The translations under genes were made by a program, and so were the position numbers. Shown piece after piece: positions 1 to 9,970 of a stretch of 64,000 nt of DNA (position 1 is its first letter; every line of letters begins with the position of its first letter). A model generated the notes under the pieces. The model ran no database searches. It was not told the DNA's origin and saw only the letters and a list, made by a program, of their open reading frames with translations. Source of the stretch: Methylohalomonas sp034521715 (GTDB lineage Bacteria; Pseudomonadota; Gammaproteobacteria; Methylohalomonadales; Methylohalomonadaceae); contig JAXHLY010000003.1 of the NCBI GenBank assembly GCA_034521715.1, positions 402,394-466,393 of the forward strand, in the 5' to 3' direction.

Positions 1-373
1 CATGCAGCGCAGTCATCCGGGTCAGTTCCTGATCAACTACCTGATTGATTTCTGAATCGGCGGCGGGAGTGCCGCGCAACGCCGTATGCAACGCAGCGCG
101 GTATTCAGAGCGGTTGACGACAGCCCCTGAGTACAGCGAATCAATTGCTTCGCGCAGGCTGTTGTCCTCGGCGAGTGCCGCTAGCAGCCCTACGGTCTCA
201 TCAGTCAGGTGATTCTTGGAGTAATCCAGGTATAGCGGACCGACTTCAATAGCAAAGCGCTCTGCACGATGACTATCTTCGGCGAACAATTCATTGAGCG
301 GTTTCTGACTGAGCCACTGATAATGTTCAGCCAGCTTCTGCCAGAATTCACCCGGCGGTAATGTTGTACGCAT
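1..373 (-). CDS. pgi: Glucose-6-phosphate isomerase, N-terminal part
   Basis: Interconverts glucose-6-phosphate and fructose-6-phosphate in the cytoplasm. Reading leftward from the ATG at 373, the protein begins MRTTLPPGEFWQKLAEHYQW and soon shows LYLDYSKNHLTDETVGLL, which matches the conserved N-terminal YSKNRITDET-type segment of bacterial Pgi. The frame stays open to the window edge, so about 124 of roughly 540 residues are visible and the catalytic residues lie outside. Assignment rests on this N-terminal signature only. Confidence 0.85.
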   Translation of the reverse strand, partial: MRTTLPPGEFWQKLAEHYQWLSQKPLNELFAEDSHRAERFAIEVGPLYLDYSKNHLTDETVGLLAALAEDNSLREAIDSLYSGAVVNRSEYRAALHTALRGTPAADSEINQVVDQELTRMTALH

Positions 374-398
374 ATGGCCGTGACCGTAGATATGATGA

Positions 399-1458
399 TT
401 AGGAGCGTGACTCCGAACGCGTCACGAAGTGTTCATAGATTTTGTACAGTTCTTTGGGGGTGAAGCCAATAATTACGATCTCCTGACCGGCGTGAACCAG
501 ATCCGGATTCTTGCCCATTATGCCTTGTTGATAATTATAAACGTAGGATTCATGGGTCTTTTGATCGATCATTTTGCCAAGAAAGGAGCTTGACTGGTCC
601 GCCAGACGTTCATCCGCATTGGATGGAATATCCACCTGGTAATTGCGTATTTCCTGTCCCCGCCGTAATGCGATACCGCTGGCAAAATTTTTAACCAGGC
701 CATTATGAACTATGCCCCACAATCCCTGAACATCTTCCTCTGTTACGTTTCGCACATAAAAAATCGAATTATCCGCGGCTGTTTTTTCTCCCATAAGCAG
801 TTCGCCGACTGTCGTTGTCTGTAAGCGATAGGGTTCCCGTATAACCTTGAGTGACTCATTGGCAGCCAGATTCTCATTGTTCATGAGTTCTCTGAGAGTA
901 GTGACTTCAAGGTTCTCGGTTTCCCTGATAATCGGAAATGGGGCTTTCCGGATTGGAGCGGTCCTTGATCACTTCTCCTACAGTTTTTTGCTTTACATTG
1001 CCTCCTTCGAGAACTTTTACAGGTGCATGTAGATTGCCCCCACTTAGAGCTAGCAGTTCGCTGGCAGTGGTCATTTCGACCTGTTCCTGTTCGCGAACAA
1101 TTGTCAGTGGTGCATCAGGATTGGTAGTAGATTTCAGATCATTGATAGTATGAGTTTCATATTCCTTGGCGGGAAACAGGGAGATAGGTTCATCACGACT
1201 GACAAAATCATCCGCACTCTCAACCTCGACGGGGTTATCGTTATGTTCGGTGATTTCTGCTACGTACTGGCGCGCCTCTTCAAGTAAGGCTTGTCGTTCG
1301 CCAGAGTCGATTTCAGTATTTACAGGTTCCCGATCTGCTGCAGACGGGGTATCTTCAGCGGGTGTTTTATTGGATTCCGGGAAACCGGATTGATGCCAGT
1401 AAAGATATCCCCCTGTGATAAATATAAAGAGGACAATGATAAGCAGTATACTGCGCAT
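399..1458 (-). CDS. Membrane-anchored repeat protein with LysM-like C-terminus (one frameshift)
   Basis: Family not recognised. Two adjacent open frames (907-1458 and 399-884) are best read as one protein of about 353 residues broken by one frameshift near 920, because the sequence between them continues the repeat pattern as PIIRETENLEVTTLRELMNN. Residues 1-24 (MRSILLIIVLFIFITGGYLY) form an uncleaved membrane anchor, followed by an acidic, proline-rich linker. Then come four degenerate repeats: TIVREQEQVEMTTASELL, VKVLEGGNVKQKTVGEVI, IIRETENLEVTTLREL and LKVIREPYRLQTTTVGELL. The C-terminus contains NPDLVHAGQEIVI, which looks like the end of a LysM fold. A periplasmic peptidoglycan-linked role is an inference. 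Confidence 0.6.
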
Positions 1459-1491
1459 TGAATCGTGGCTGTTCTCGGGAAACTGGGAGTA

Positions 1492-1944
1492 TCAGCCTAC
1501 GCCAGCAATATAGTTTTCCAGCTGCTCAATAATAAATTCTTTTTCAGACAGAATACTCTTGACGACATCCATAACAGAAAGCATACCAACGGCCTTGTCT
1601 CCTTCCAGAACGGGTAGATGGCGCACTTGGTGCTTGGACATGACGACCATGCAATCTTCGATATTCTGTTCCGGTCTGACAGCAATTACATTGCTGGTCA
1701 TGATGTCGCGTACACGTGTAGTTTGTGATGATCGATTATTGAGTATGACTTTGCGGGTATAGTCACGCTCAGAAATGATTCCGGCAACCTTGCCGTCATC
1801 CATTACCAGCAGTGCGCCCACCTTGGCTTCCGCCATAAGCCTGATGGCATCGATGACCAGGTCATCGGGAGACACCGAATGTATGTTGTAACCTTTGCCT
1901 TCCAGTATTTGCCTGACTGTCGTCGTCATCTTTCTAACCTCCAC
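1492..1944 (-). CDS. CBS-domain pair protein
   Basis: Small cytoplasmic protein consisting of two tandem CBS motifs, a fold that binds adenosyl ligands such as AMP, ATP or SAM. The first CBS covers roughly residues 10-65 (MAEAKVGALLVMDDGKVAGIISERDYTRK) and the second residues 78-135 (VVMSKHQVRHLPVLEGDKAVGMLSVMDVV); each carries the G(I/M)(I/L)S.xD ending typical of CBS motifs. The upstream ATG gives 150 residues, but the ATG at 1929 (MTTTVRQILEG) matches the usual start of this family better. No fused effector domain, so it is probably a stand-alone regulator. Confidence 0.85.
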   Translation of the reverse strand: MEVRKMTTTVRQILEGKGYNIHSVSPDDLVIDAIRLMAEAKVGALLVMDDGKVAGIISERDYTRKVILNNRSSQTTRVRDIMTSNVIAVRPEQNIEDCMVVMSKHQVRHLPVLEGDKAVGMLSVMDVVKSILSEKEFIIEQLENYIAGVG

Positions 1945-2234
1945 ACCGAGATATTCCCCATGACAACAACTTCTCGCTCCCGGGTGCTAAATTTATTATA
2001 ATCAATATGTTAGGGTTGTATTGGCAGGCTGTACGGAACAGCGCCCCGCCAATCAACTGTTAAGAACGATCAGCATAGTACACAGCAAGGGCAAAAAGCA
2101 GAGTCATTGCTATCTGGTGCGTGGCGATTGAAGTACTATGTACCGGTATCCGTGTGTCTTTGACCAGACGGGGCCGGATTTTACCAGTGACATCTGACAG
2201 AATTCTACTTATTTTCTAACAAAAACATAAAGTT
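1945..2234. other. Intergenic region between divergent CBS and kinase genes
   Basis: A 290-base divergent intergenic region. It must hold promoters for both flanking genes, but I see no hexamer pair I would defend and no repeat. Confidence 0.4.
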
Positions 2235-3528
2235 ATGCTAAATAATATACCTGACAAACTGGGTAAGTACGAAGTCAAGGGCCAGATCAGCCGTGGCAGC
2301 ATGGGGATCGTCTACCTCGGTTATGACCCGTACATCGACAGGGAGGTAGCCATCAAGGTGGCCCTGTCTGAGGCACTTAACGACCCGGAGTCCGGCGAAC
2401 GTTACCGCAAGATGTTTTTTAATGAGGCGCATACGGCCGGCATGTTGACTCATCCCAATATCATCGGTATCTACGACGCCGGCGTGGATGATGACAATTG
2501 CTACATTGTCATGGAATTTATCGATGGCGGCCAGACGCTCAAGGATTTCTGCAAGGTCGACAATCTTGCTGCCGCTGGAAAAGGTTATCGAGATCGTATT
2601 CAAATGTGCCAAGGCACTGGATTATGCACATCGGCAGGGTATCGTACACCGTGATATCAAGCCGTCAAACATGCTTGTTACAACCGATCAGGATATCAAA
2701 ATCGGTGATTTCAGTATCGCGCATATAAACAAAATGGATGCGACTGAAACCCAGCCCCTCGGTATGATTGGTTCACCCAGATACATGTCCCCTGAACAGT
2801 TACGTGAGGATTTTGTTACCAGCCAAAGTGATTTATTTTCCCTGGGGGTGGTAATGTATGAACTTTTGACCGGCCGGCATCCTTTCTATGCCGAGAATTT
2901 TTCACGGCTGGTCGGCAAGGTGCTGAATGAGGAACCACCTGACATGTGCAGTTACCGGAGCGACCTTCCCAAGTCGCTTGAGCCCATTATGCGCAAGTCA
3001 CTGGCCAAGGATATTGGTGAACGCTATATCACTGGTCTGGACCTGGCATCGGATCTGAGCCGCTTGTTTGATTCACTGGAAGGGCCTCAGGTAGAAATTT
3101 CCAGTCAGGAGCAGTTCAATTCGATCAAGAGCCTCGATTTTTTTACCGGCTTCCCGGATGTGGAAATCTGGGAAATCCTGCGCGCCAGTACCTGGCAGGA
3201 TTACACTATGGGTGACGAGATCATCGTTGAAGGCGATCTGGATGACTGTTTCTATATTATTGTGAGCGGCAGCGCTGCAGTGAAAAAAGGCGAACGCAGC
3301 ATCCGTGTCCTGGGTAAAGGCGACTGCTTCGGAGAGATGGGCTATCTGGCCAAAACCAAGCGTACAGCTACTATTACTGCCGAAGAAAAAACCTCCCTGC
3401 TCAAAATCAATTCCACGGTCATATCCCAGGTTTCCCTGAATTGCCAGGTGCGTTTTCTGAAGGTTTTCCTGCGCACCATGATTCATCGCTTGTCGTCAAC
3501 AACGGATAAAATAGCCAATGCTACTTGA
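2235..3528 (+). CDS. Ser/Thr protein kinase fused to cyclic-nucleotide-binding domain (one frameshift)
   Basis: Hanks-type kinase of about 430 residues with a C-terminal cNMP-binding domain. The kinase part shows the glycine-rich loop GQISRGSMGIVYLGYD, the lysine strand VAIKV, the catalytic loop HRDIKPSNML and the activation segment GSPRYMSPEQL. The metal-binding DFG triplet is DFS here (IGDFSIAH), which could lower activity. From about 3120 the cap-family fold follows (GDEIIVEGDLDDCFYIIVSG, then GKGDCFGEMGYLAKTKRTATI). Frames 2235-2654 and 2488-3528 join if one T is removed near 2567, giving the continuous DNLLPLEKV. The break is probably a sequencing error. No transmembrane segment, so it is cytoplasmic. 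Confidence 0.85.
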
Positions 3529-3714
3529 AGCAGGTATAGATCGGGATTTTCACCCGTTTCTCCCTGCGGGGTAAATTTCCCCTCAAATGGGAATCCCGTG
3601 TTTATCATTCGGACTGGCTGCATAAATAATATGTCCCGGGTTTAATGGATTGACAGCTGTTAAATTTCAGCGGATAAAGCAAGTAAAGTGCCTGAACAGT
3701 GCCAACAGTCAGGG
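3529..3714. other. Short intergenic region
   Basis: About 186 bases between the kinase and hydrolase genes. I see no strong terminator hairpin or promoter here. Confidence 0.3.
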
Positions 3715-4669
3715 ATGGAACCAGCAGTATACGAGATAGCCTTCAAGAGCGATGGCGAATACTGCCGTGGCATTCACTACATGCCCTCACTTAAAAGTGG
3801 CAGGATATCCCGGATAAACTGCCTTGCGTGATATTGGCTCATGGTTTTGGCGGGACGGCGGACGCAGGACTTGATCCATATGCGCGGATGTTCGCCGAGT
3901 CCGGTATGCATGCGATAATTTTTGATTATCGACATTTCGGATCCAGTGAAGGAGAACCACCACAGCTGGTATCAATCAGACATCAATTGCAGGACTGGCA
4001 TGCCGCTGTTGCCTTTGCGCGGTCGCAGGAGGGCATAGACGCAGAACGTATTGTTCTATGGGGAATGTCATTATCAGGCGGGCATGTTATTCACGTAGCT
4101 GCCAGGGACAGGCGTATATCTGCCATAATCGCGCAATTCCCCATGCTGGATGGCCTGGCGGCCCTGCGGAATATTCTCGGTTATGCGGGTTATGGGCAGA
4201 TACTGAAACTGATGTCTGCGGGCATCAGAGAATTTTCGTAAACAAGCTGCTGGGCATGAAAGCCGTGACGATACCTATAGTCGGCCCACCGGGAGAGTTG
4301 GCTGCACTCTCAACTCCGGATGCTGAGCCGGGCTATCGCGCTATTGTCCCCCCTCACTGGCAAAACGCGGTTTGTGCGCGGATTGCACTCACAATACCCT
4401 TATACCGGCCCGGCTTCCTGCTAAAGCAAGTCGCTATTCCGGTACTTGTACAAATTGCCGACCATGACGCCATTCTTCCTCCTTCGTCTCTGGAACGTTT
4501 CATGGATCCAGCGCATCCATATTTACAAGCCAGGCATTACTTGTCAGGACATTTCGATGCGTTTTCCGGTGAGTTGTTCAAGCTGTCAGCAGATGATCAA
4601 ATCAGTTTCCTATCAACAGTATTGAGTGAGTCAATCCATGAAAGCGACCCGACACAGCAGTACGGCTGA
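3715..4669 (+). CDS. Alpha/beta hydrolase (two frameshifts)
   Basis: Serine hydrolase of about 310 residues, similar to dienelactone hydrolase/acetyl-xylan-esterase-like proteins; the substrate cannot be told. The ATG at 3715 begins MEPAVYEIAFKSDGEYCRGI. A shift near 3812 leads into DKLPCVILAHGFGGTADAGL (oxyanion region), then VLWGMSLSGGHV supplies the nucleophile elbow G-M-S-L-S. A second shift near 4230 joins to NKLLGMKAVTIPIVG. The last strand region VLVQIADHDAILPPSS gives the likely acid Asp, and GHFDAF the His. The end overlaps the methyltransferase start, so the two are probably co-transcribed. Confidence 0.7.
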
Positions 4670-5517
4670 AGCCACGGCTGCAGTAAGGGCCTGGCACAGG
4701 CTTAATCATACGCCTCTAATATTTGATGATCCTTATGCGCTTGCATTCACCAGTAAGCCCTGGCGTGTTATCTGCCACAATAAATTGCTCACCTGGCTCA
4801 TCTTTGAGCGTGTTCTAAAGAAATTACAACCCGTTGCTGCCGAAATAATATGCCGTTCACGTTATACGGAGGACAAGCTGGAGTCGGCGATACAGAACGG
4901 CATAGACCAGTATGTATTGCTGGGCGCCGGTTTTGATTCATTCGTGTTGCGTCGCCCCGATCTTCTGGAAAAGATTCGCATCTATGAAGTGGATCACCCA
5001 CTGAGCCAGCGGGTTAAAAAGGAACGTATTCAGCTGCAATCTGACAGCATCCCTTCGAATCTTGAATTTGTACCGATCGACTTCGAGAAAGAAACGCTGC
5101 CGGATGCACTCAGGGAATCGGGCTATGATAGCGAGCGACCGGCATTTTTTTCCTGGCTTGGGGTTGTTCAGTATCTTCCCCGGGCGGCCGTCTTCGTAAC
5201 CCTGGAATCGCTGGCATCCACGGTTGCTGCCGGTAGTGAATTGGTCTTTGATTACCTGGTTCCTGAAGAAGAATTGCAAGGCCCCGACAGGCGAGTGCTG
5301 GAGGGGCTGAAGCGTTTCAGCGAAACGGCGTGGTGAACCGTTGGCATCAAGCTTCAGTCCTGCAGATATCGAGCGGGAGGCAAGCAGACGGGGTTTTGAG
5401 CTTATTGAAAACATGTCGCCGGAGGATCAGGCGTCACGGTACTTCGCTGGCCAGAATAATACGCTGCGCCCGTTCAGCGGCTATTACATTATCCATTTGC
5501 GCCGGGCAAGCGGCTGA
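4626..5517 (+). CDS. Class I SAM-dependent methyltransferase, LCMT-like (one frameshift)
   Basis: About 295 residues, of the leucine-carboxyl-methyltransferase-like family that includes the TIGR00027 group. Diagnostic segments are DDPYALAF near residue 35, the SAM-binding motif YVLLGAGFDSFVLRRPD near residue 100, YEVDHPLSQRVKKERI, and FFSWLGVVQYLP. The plus-one frame ends early at 5336, but removing the slip there continues as GEPLASSFSPADIEREASRR to the stop at 5517, including SRYFAGQNNTLRP as in the family. GTG 4626 overlaps the hydrolase; ATG 4638 is the alternative start. The acceptor is unknown. Confidence 0.75.
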
Positions 5518-5662
5518 ATTCTGTCACCAGTTTACGGCAGGCAGAATTGCCAGGCCGGCGTTACAGGGGTATATCTGCATGTGCTGAAGACTGTATTCAG
5601 CCAATCAGTGTGTATCCATTGCTACCGTAATGCCGGGTGGGCATATTGAGTCAATTCCCCGT

Positions 5663-7030
5663 TCAGAATGTCCAGTTACCCTGGATGCCCAGGATATCGA
5701 TAGAGGCATCGTATTTACCTGTAAGGGTGTTGCCCTGCGCGGCGTTGTTGATCCTGATATCGTCCGCGAAAAGATGCGCGTATCCAAAGTCGATCGTGGC
5801 GCGTTCCGAGAATGCATAATTGAAGCCGAAGCTTAACCAGGTGCGGTCCTCGTCGGGTACGCGCGGGGTCTGCAGGGTAGGACTGGTCTGCGGGGCCTCA
5901 TCGAAAGCAATGCCGGCGCGCCAGGTCCATGGCCCGCCATTATGATAGCTTAGACCGAATGCGTAACGCATGGTGTCATCATAATCGAAGTCCAGTGTCG
6001 ATACTGTAATGCCATTCGTGGTGTTGATAACCCTGACTTCGTCAATTGAACTCCACCCGGTCCAGCCGATATCGCCGTGCAGCGTCAAGCCGTTATTGAG
6101 CCCATGAGAGATACTGACAGTGACTACATCAGGCATCTCTATGTCGGCAGCTACACGGCCATCCAGAGTACTTGATACACCACTGCAGCCGGCATTGCCT
6201 ACGCAGGCTGCAGACTGGTTGAAGCCTGCATCGCCCGTGAGGCGGAAGTTGCCACCCTCGCGGAACACGATGCCGATACGTGAGCTTTCACTAATCTCGA
6301 ACAGCAGGCTCAGGTCAATTGCAAGATCACTGTCGTCGCCATCGATCCTCGCACTGGAATCCTGAGCGCGCTGACCAGGGGACAGCGCAGTACCCAGTAA
6401 GCCTCCGGCACAGGCTGCGGGAGATGCGCCGGGTGCCTGTGTACACGCGGCGAACGAGTCGACTTCGTTTTCCAGGGTTGCGTCCATGCGCTGGTAGTTT
6501 ACGCCGATGCCGAATGAGAGCCGTTCGCTGAACCGGTAGGAAAGCGTCGGATTAATGTTGAACAGTGTCAGTTCACTATCGGTGGCATGATAGCGGCCAA
6601 TCCAGTCATTGTCGTATTCGGTTGTAAGACCGAATGGCACATTGACGCCGATGCCGATGGCCAGCCGGTCGCTTAGCGGATGCGCATAATAAAAGTTCGG
6701 TACAAAGATTTTGTTATCGACACCATCATTCGGCCCCCTTAATGCCCTTCCGAACGAGTCGGTGGACCCTTGGTTGTTGAAATCGGCATCGGGCAGAATC
6801 AGGTTGGCCCCGGCGGAAATCATGGGCCGATCAAGCCTGGACATGCCGGCAGGATTGAAGAATACGGTCGTGGCATCATCGGCCGCCGAGGCAGTACCGG
6901 CAAAGGCAGTACCCATGCGTGATGGCCCCTGTTCTATGACCTGAAACGAGGCTGCAAACGCGATGACCGGCGACAGGGCTGTTGTCCAGACTATTGCAAT
7001 AGTGATGCATTGCAGAGCGTTACGTGTCAT
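5663..7030 (-). CDS. FadL/OmpP1-family outer-membrane transporter
   Basis: Outer-membrane beta-barrel for long-chain fatty acids or other hydrophobic substrates. At 455 residues it is full length. A signal peptide covers about residues 1-27 with cleavage after AFA, giving mature ASFQVIEQGPSRMGTAFAG. The family signature TTVFFNPAGMSRL follows, and alternating beta-strands run to the C-terminal aromatic residue in IQGNWTF, as expected for BAM insertion. One extracellular loop has a cysteine-containing insert (residues about 180-210). The frame is intact. It is convergent with the methyltransferase and divergent from the photolyase gene. Confidence 0.9.
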   Translation of the reverse strand: MTRNALQCITIAIVWTTALSPVIAFAASFQVIEQGPSRMGTAFAGTASAADDATTVFFNPAGMSRLDRPMISAGANLILPDADFNNQGSTDSFGRALRGPNDGVDNKIFVPNFYYAHPLSDRLAIGIGVNVPFGLTTEYDNDWIGRYHATDSELTLFNINPTLSYRFSERLSFGIGVNYQRMDATLENEVDSFAACTQAPGASPAACAGGLLGTALSPGQRAQDSSARIDGDDSDLAIDLSLLFEISESSRIGIVFREGGNFRLTGDAGFNQSAACVGNAGCSGVSSTLDGRVAADIEMPDVVTVSISHGLNNGLTLHGDIGWTGWSSIDEVRVINTTNGITVSTLDFDYDDTMRYAFGLSYHNGGPWTWRAGIAFDEAPQTSPTLQTPRVPDEDRTWLSFGFNYAFSERATIDFGYAHLFADDIRINNAAQGNTLTGKYDASIDILGIQGNWTF

Positions 7031-7505
7031 GCCGATGCTCCTTTGTAGATGTTAGAATAATTGTTAATCGATATCTGGATATATCCCTCCCCGGGCATTC
7101 TCAACGGTACGGTTGAACGCCTATTTTTATATTATGATGCTACTATATGATTGATATGCAAGTACGCGCAAATTTTGTCTGGTTGTTGATTCTGCCTCGG
7201 GCTTGTTCCCGAACTCCTTACTTAATTTCTGGGTCTGTGGATATTCAGTGTGCAATGGTAGCCTGCGCCACGGTTTGTCGCTGGCTATCATCTCCTGATC
7301 ACTTTGCAGAATGTCCGGCTACTGCCGCATGCTGGTATTATATTCGGATGCGATTGCTATCCTGCTCAACTTGCCAGATGCCTGGAATCTGCTGTTGGCT
7401 GGCAAATCTGTCGCCATGGCCGATGGGCAGGCTACAACACCATACCCTCGTGAATAATCCACTCCGGTACGATCCCTTGACAGGATTCATATACAGGCTT
7501 AGCTC
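7031..7505. other. Intergenic region between fadL-like and phr
   Basis: About 475 bases separating divergent genes. An open frame of 120 codons at 7147-7509 has no recognisable composition or motif and runs into the phr start, so I do not call it. No repeat or RNA gene seen. Confidence 0.4.
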
Positions 7506-8951
7506 ATGACTGCTACAGTCATTGTTTGGTTGCGCCAGGATTTGCGACTGGCAGACAACCCTGCGTTACGTGCTGCCTATGAACGCGGCGGCGCCGTCAT
7601 CCCGGCCTATATCTGGGCGCCGGCGGAGGAGGGTAACTGGGCGCCGGGCAGTGCCAGCTGTTACTGGTTGCACCAGTCCCTGTTGTCACTCAATGCCGAG
7701 CTGGAAAAAGCCGGTTCCAGGCTAATCATTCGCCAGGGCGGCAGTCTGGAAGAGCTGGATAAGCTTATTCGTGAAACGGGTGCAGATGCTGTCTACTGGA
7801 ACCGGCGTTATGAGCCGGCCGCGAGACAGCGTGATGCAGATATCAAAAACCGGTTATGCAGCCGCGGCGTAACAGTCGAAAGTTATAACGGCAATCTACT
7901 GTTCGAGCCATCCGGTATACTGAATAAACAGGGCAGACCGTTTAAGGTATTCACGCCATACTGGCGGCATTGCCGTCTGCAGGGTGAACCGGAACCGCCA
8001 CTGCCGGCACCACGCTCGCTACGGGCACCTGAAAATTGGCCCTTGTCCGTCAGCCTCAAAAAACTGCAACTCGAACCGTCTGTCGACTGGACAGCCGGCA
8101 TTCGCGGAACCTGGAACTTTGGCGCTACCGGTGCGCGCAGGGCATTGCGTGATTTTTTGCGGGACGGTATTGAACATTATGCGGCTCAGCGGGACTATCC
8201 GGGCATCCGTGGGGTCTCACGGCTGTCACCGCGTCTGCACTTCGGTGAGATAAGTCCACGCCAGGTCTGGTCCGCCGTACGTGATCACGGGTCGGGAAAG
8301 GGTCGATTGAGCGAAAGCAAACATGCCGAGGCCTACCTGCGCCAGCTCGGCTGGCGCGAGTTCGGCCAATACTTGTTGTTCCACTTTCCGCATATCCCGG
8401 ATGCGCCGTTCAATGATGATTACCGGAACTTCCCCTGGCAGTGGGATACTAGCTTACTGCGTTTGTGGCAGCGCGGCGAGACCGGTTATCCGATAGTTGA
8501 TGCAGGTATGCGTGAACTCTGGCATACCGGTTATATGCACAACAGGGTACGCATGATCGTGGCATCCTTCCTGGTCAAGGATTTGCTCGTACACTGGCTC
8601 GAGGGCGCACGCTGGTTCTGGGATACTCTTGTCGACGCCGACCTGGCCAACAATACCCTGGGCTGGCAGTGGGCTGCCGGCTGCGGCGCCGATGCCGCGC
8701 CTTATTTTCGCATTTTCAATCCCACACGCCAGGCGCAACGCTTTGACCCTGATGGGACCTATATCCGCCGCTGGTTGCCGGAGCTGAAACGGCTGCCTGA
8801 TAAGGATCTGCCGAGGCCATGGGAAGCCGGTGCCGCGTCGCTGAACAAGGCCAGTGTCGTACTGGGCAAAACTTACCCGGAACCGATCGTGGATCACCAG
8901 CAGGCGCGTGCGAAAGCACTGGCGGCGCTGAAAACGATCAGGAAAAACTGA
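7506..8951 (+). CDS. phrB: Deoxyribodipyrimidine photo-lyase
   Basis: Light-driven repair of cyclobutane pyrimidine dimers, with FAD plus an antenna cofactor. The 481-residue protein is typical for class I photolyases. The N-terminal photolyase domain starts VIVWLRQDLRLADNPALRAA. The C-terminal FAD domain shows LRQLGWREFGQYLLFHFP, GETGYPIVDAGMRELW, TGYMHNRVRMIVASFLVKDL and the DADLANNTLGWQWAAGCGAD block that lines the flavin, followed by PYFRIFNPTRQAQRFDP. The frame is intact. ATG 7506 is chosen because it gives the canonical MTATVIVWLRQDLRL start. Confidence 0.95.
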   Translation: MTATVIVWLRQDLRLADNPALRAAYERGGAVIPAYIWAPAEEGNWAPGSASCYWLHQSLLSLNAELEKAGSRLIIRQGGSLEELDKLIRETGADAVYWNRRYEPAARQRDADIKNRLCSRGVTVESYNGNLLFEPSGILNKQGRPFKVFTPYWRHCRLQGEPEPPLPAPRSLRAPENWPLSVSLKKLQLEPSVDWTAGIRGTWNFGATGARRALRDFLRDGIEHYAAQRDYPGIRGVSRLSPRLHFGEISPRQVWSAVRDHGSGKGRLSESKHAEAYLRQLGWREFGQYLLFHFPHIPDAPFNDDYRNFPWQWDTSLLRLWQRGETGYPIVDAGMRELWHTGYMHNRVRMIVASFLVKDLLVHWLEGARWFWDTLVDADLANNTLGWQWAAGCGADAAPYFRIFNPTRQAQRFDPDGTYIRRWLPELKRLPDKDLPRPWEAGAASLNKASVVLGKTYPEPIVDHQQARAKALAALKTIRKN

Positions 8952-8981
8952 AATTTGCGCAATCTGCAAGGACTGCTGCGG

Positions 8982-9923
8982 TTATTCCCACTCGAGTTCG
9001 GAATAGGCCCGGGAAACATTACGCCGGTGGTGCTGATCCGATAACTGCCACTTTCCGGCTTCCTCAGTTGCAACGGTATCCATGGCCTCATCCAGGAATG
9101 CGCCCGACTGAATGGCGGCACGGGTTTTTTCGAGCAGAGTTGTCAGGTAACGCCGCTCGGCGGATAACGCTTCGGGCCAGTCGGCACTGGCAGGCCCATG
9201 GCCGGGCACGACACGTTCAGCGGGGATCTTCTCCAGCTCATCCATCACCGCCAGCCAACCCTTCAGGCTGGCATCCAGTGCCGGTATGCGCTCCATAAAC
9301 AGCAAATCACCGGACCACAGGGTGCGGGTCTTCTCATCGTATATGGTCAGATCGTTGTTGGTATGTGCGGAACGCCAGGCAGTCAATTCCAGCGTTCGAT
9401 CACCAAGGTCCAGTTTCATACTGTCGGTCACGAGGTTGCCGGGCTCGATAACGGCCTGTTCAGGTCGATCGCCAAGATATTGTGGAAACTCCTCAAGGAA
9501 AAATGGCCGGCTGCCCGCCATCGCGTCGGCCAGTTTATGGTGACCAATAAATTCGACACCGGCATCCTTGAACGGCAGGTTGCCGAGAACGTGATCATAA
9601 TGAACATGGGTATTTATGACATAACAGATCGGTGTGCCGGTCATCGACTCGATCGTTTGTTTAAGGGCACGGCCTATGTCGACAGATCCGCCCGTGTCGA
9701 TTACAGCCACGCAGTCACTGCCAATGACGAAACCGATATTGGCAATATCATCACTATCAGGGGAGTCAAACGGGACATGTTTGCCGGTATGCACATAAAT
9801 GCCATCAGTAACCTGCTGAACAGACAGGGCGGGTTAGGTGCCGGAGTTACCGTTTATGTCGGAACAGCTAGAGACAATAACAAGGTTGGCAAGCAGAAAA
9901 AAATATAATCGCTCTTTTTTCAT
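8982..9923 (-). CDS. Quinoprotein-relay-type zinc metallohydrolase, lipoprotein, with in-frame TAA
   Basis: Metallo-beta-lactamase-fold protein resembling the quinoprotein relay system zinc metallohydrolase 2 group, which accompanies PQQ-dependent dehydrogenases. The zinc site is visible as NTHVHYDHVLGN, with later SAHTNNDLTIY and VVPGHGPAS. The long open frame begins at GTG 9794, but upstream in the same frame lies ATG 9923 followed by a lipoprotein signal: MKKERLYFFLLANLV then IVSSCSD (lipobox LVIVSSC). The two parts are separated only by one in-frame TAA codon after NGNSGT (9836-9838 on the plus strand). The signal fits a periplasmic PQQ-related enzyme, so the stop is either a sequencing error or a recent nonsense mutation. 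Confidence 0.75.
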
Positions 9924-9970
9924 GATATCAAGCATAAGGGGTTTCCATGATGGCTTTAAGAGGTCATGGC

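Noticed and set aside
1372..1387. Additional copy of the dispersed parS-like palindrome in host DNA
   Set aside because: ATTCCGGGAAACC lacks a symmetric left arm; it lies within coding sequence and is probably chance.
7147..7509. 120-codon plus-strand frame between fadL-like and phr genes
   Set aside because: No motif, no ribosome binding site, unusual composition and overlap with the phr start; best seen as intergenic.
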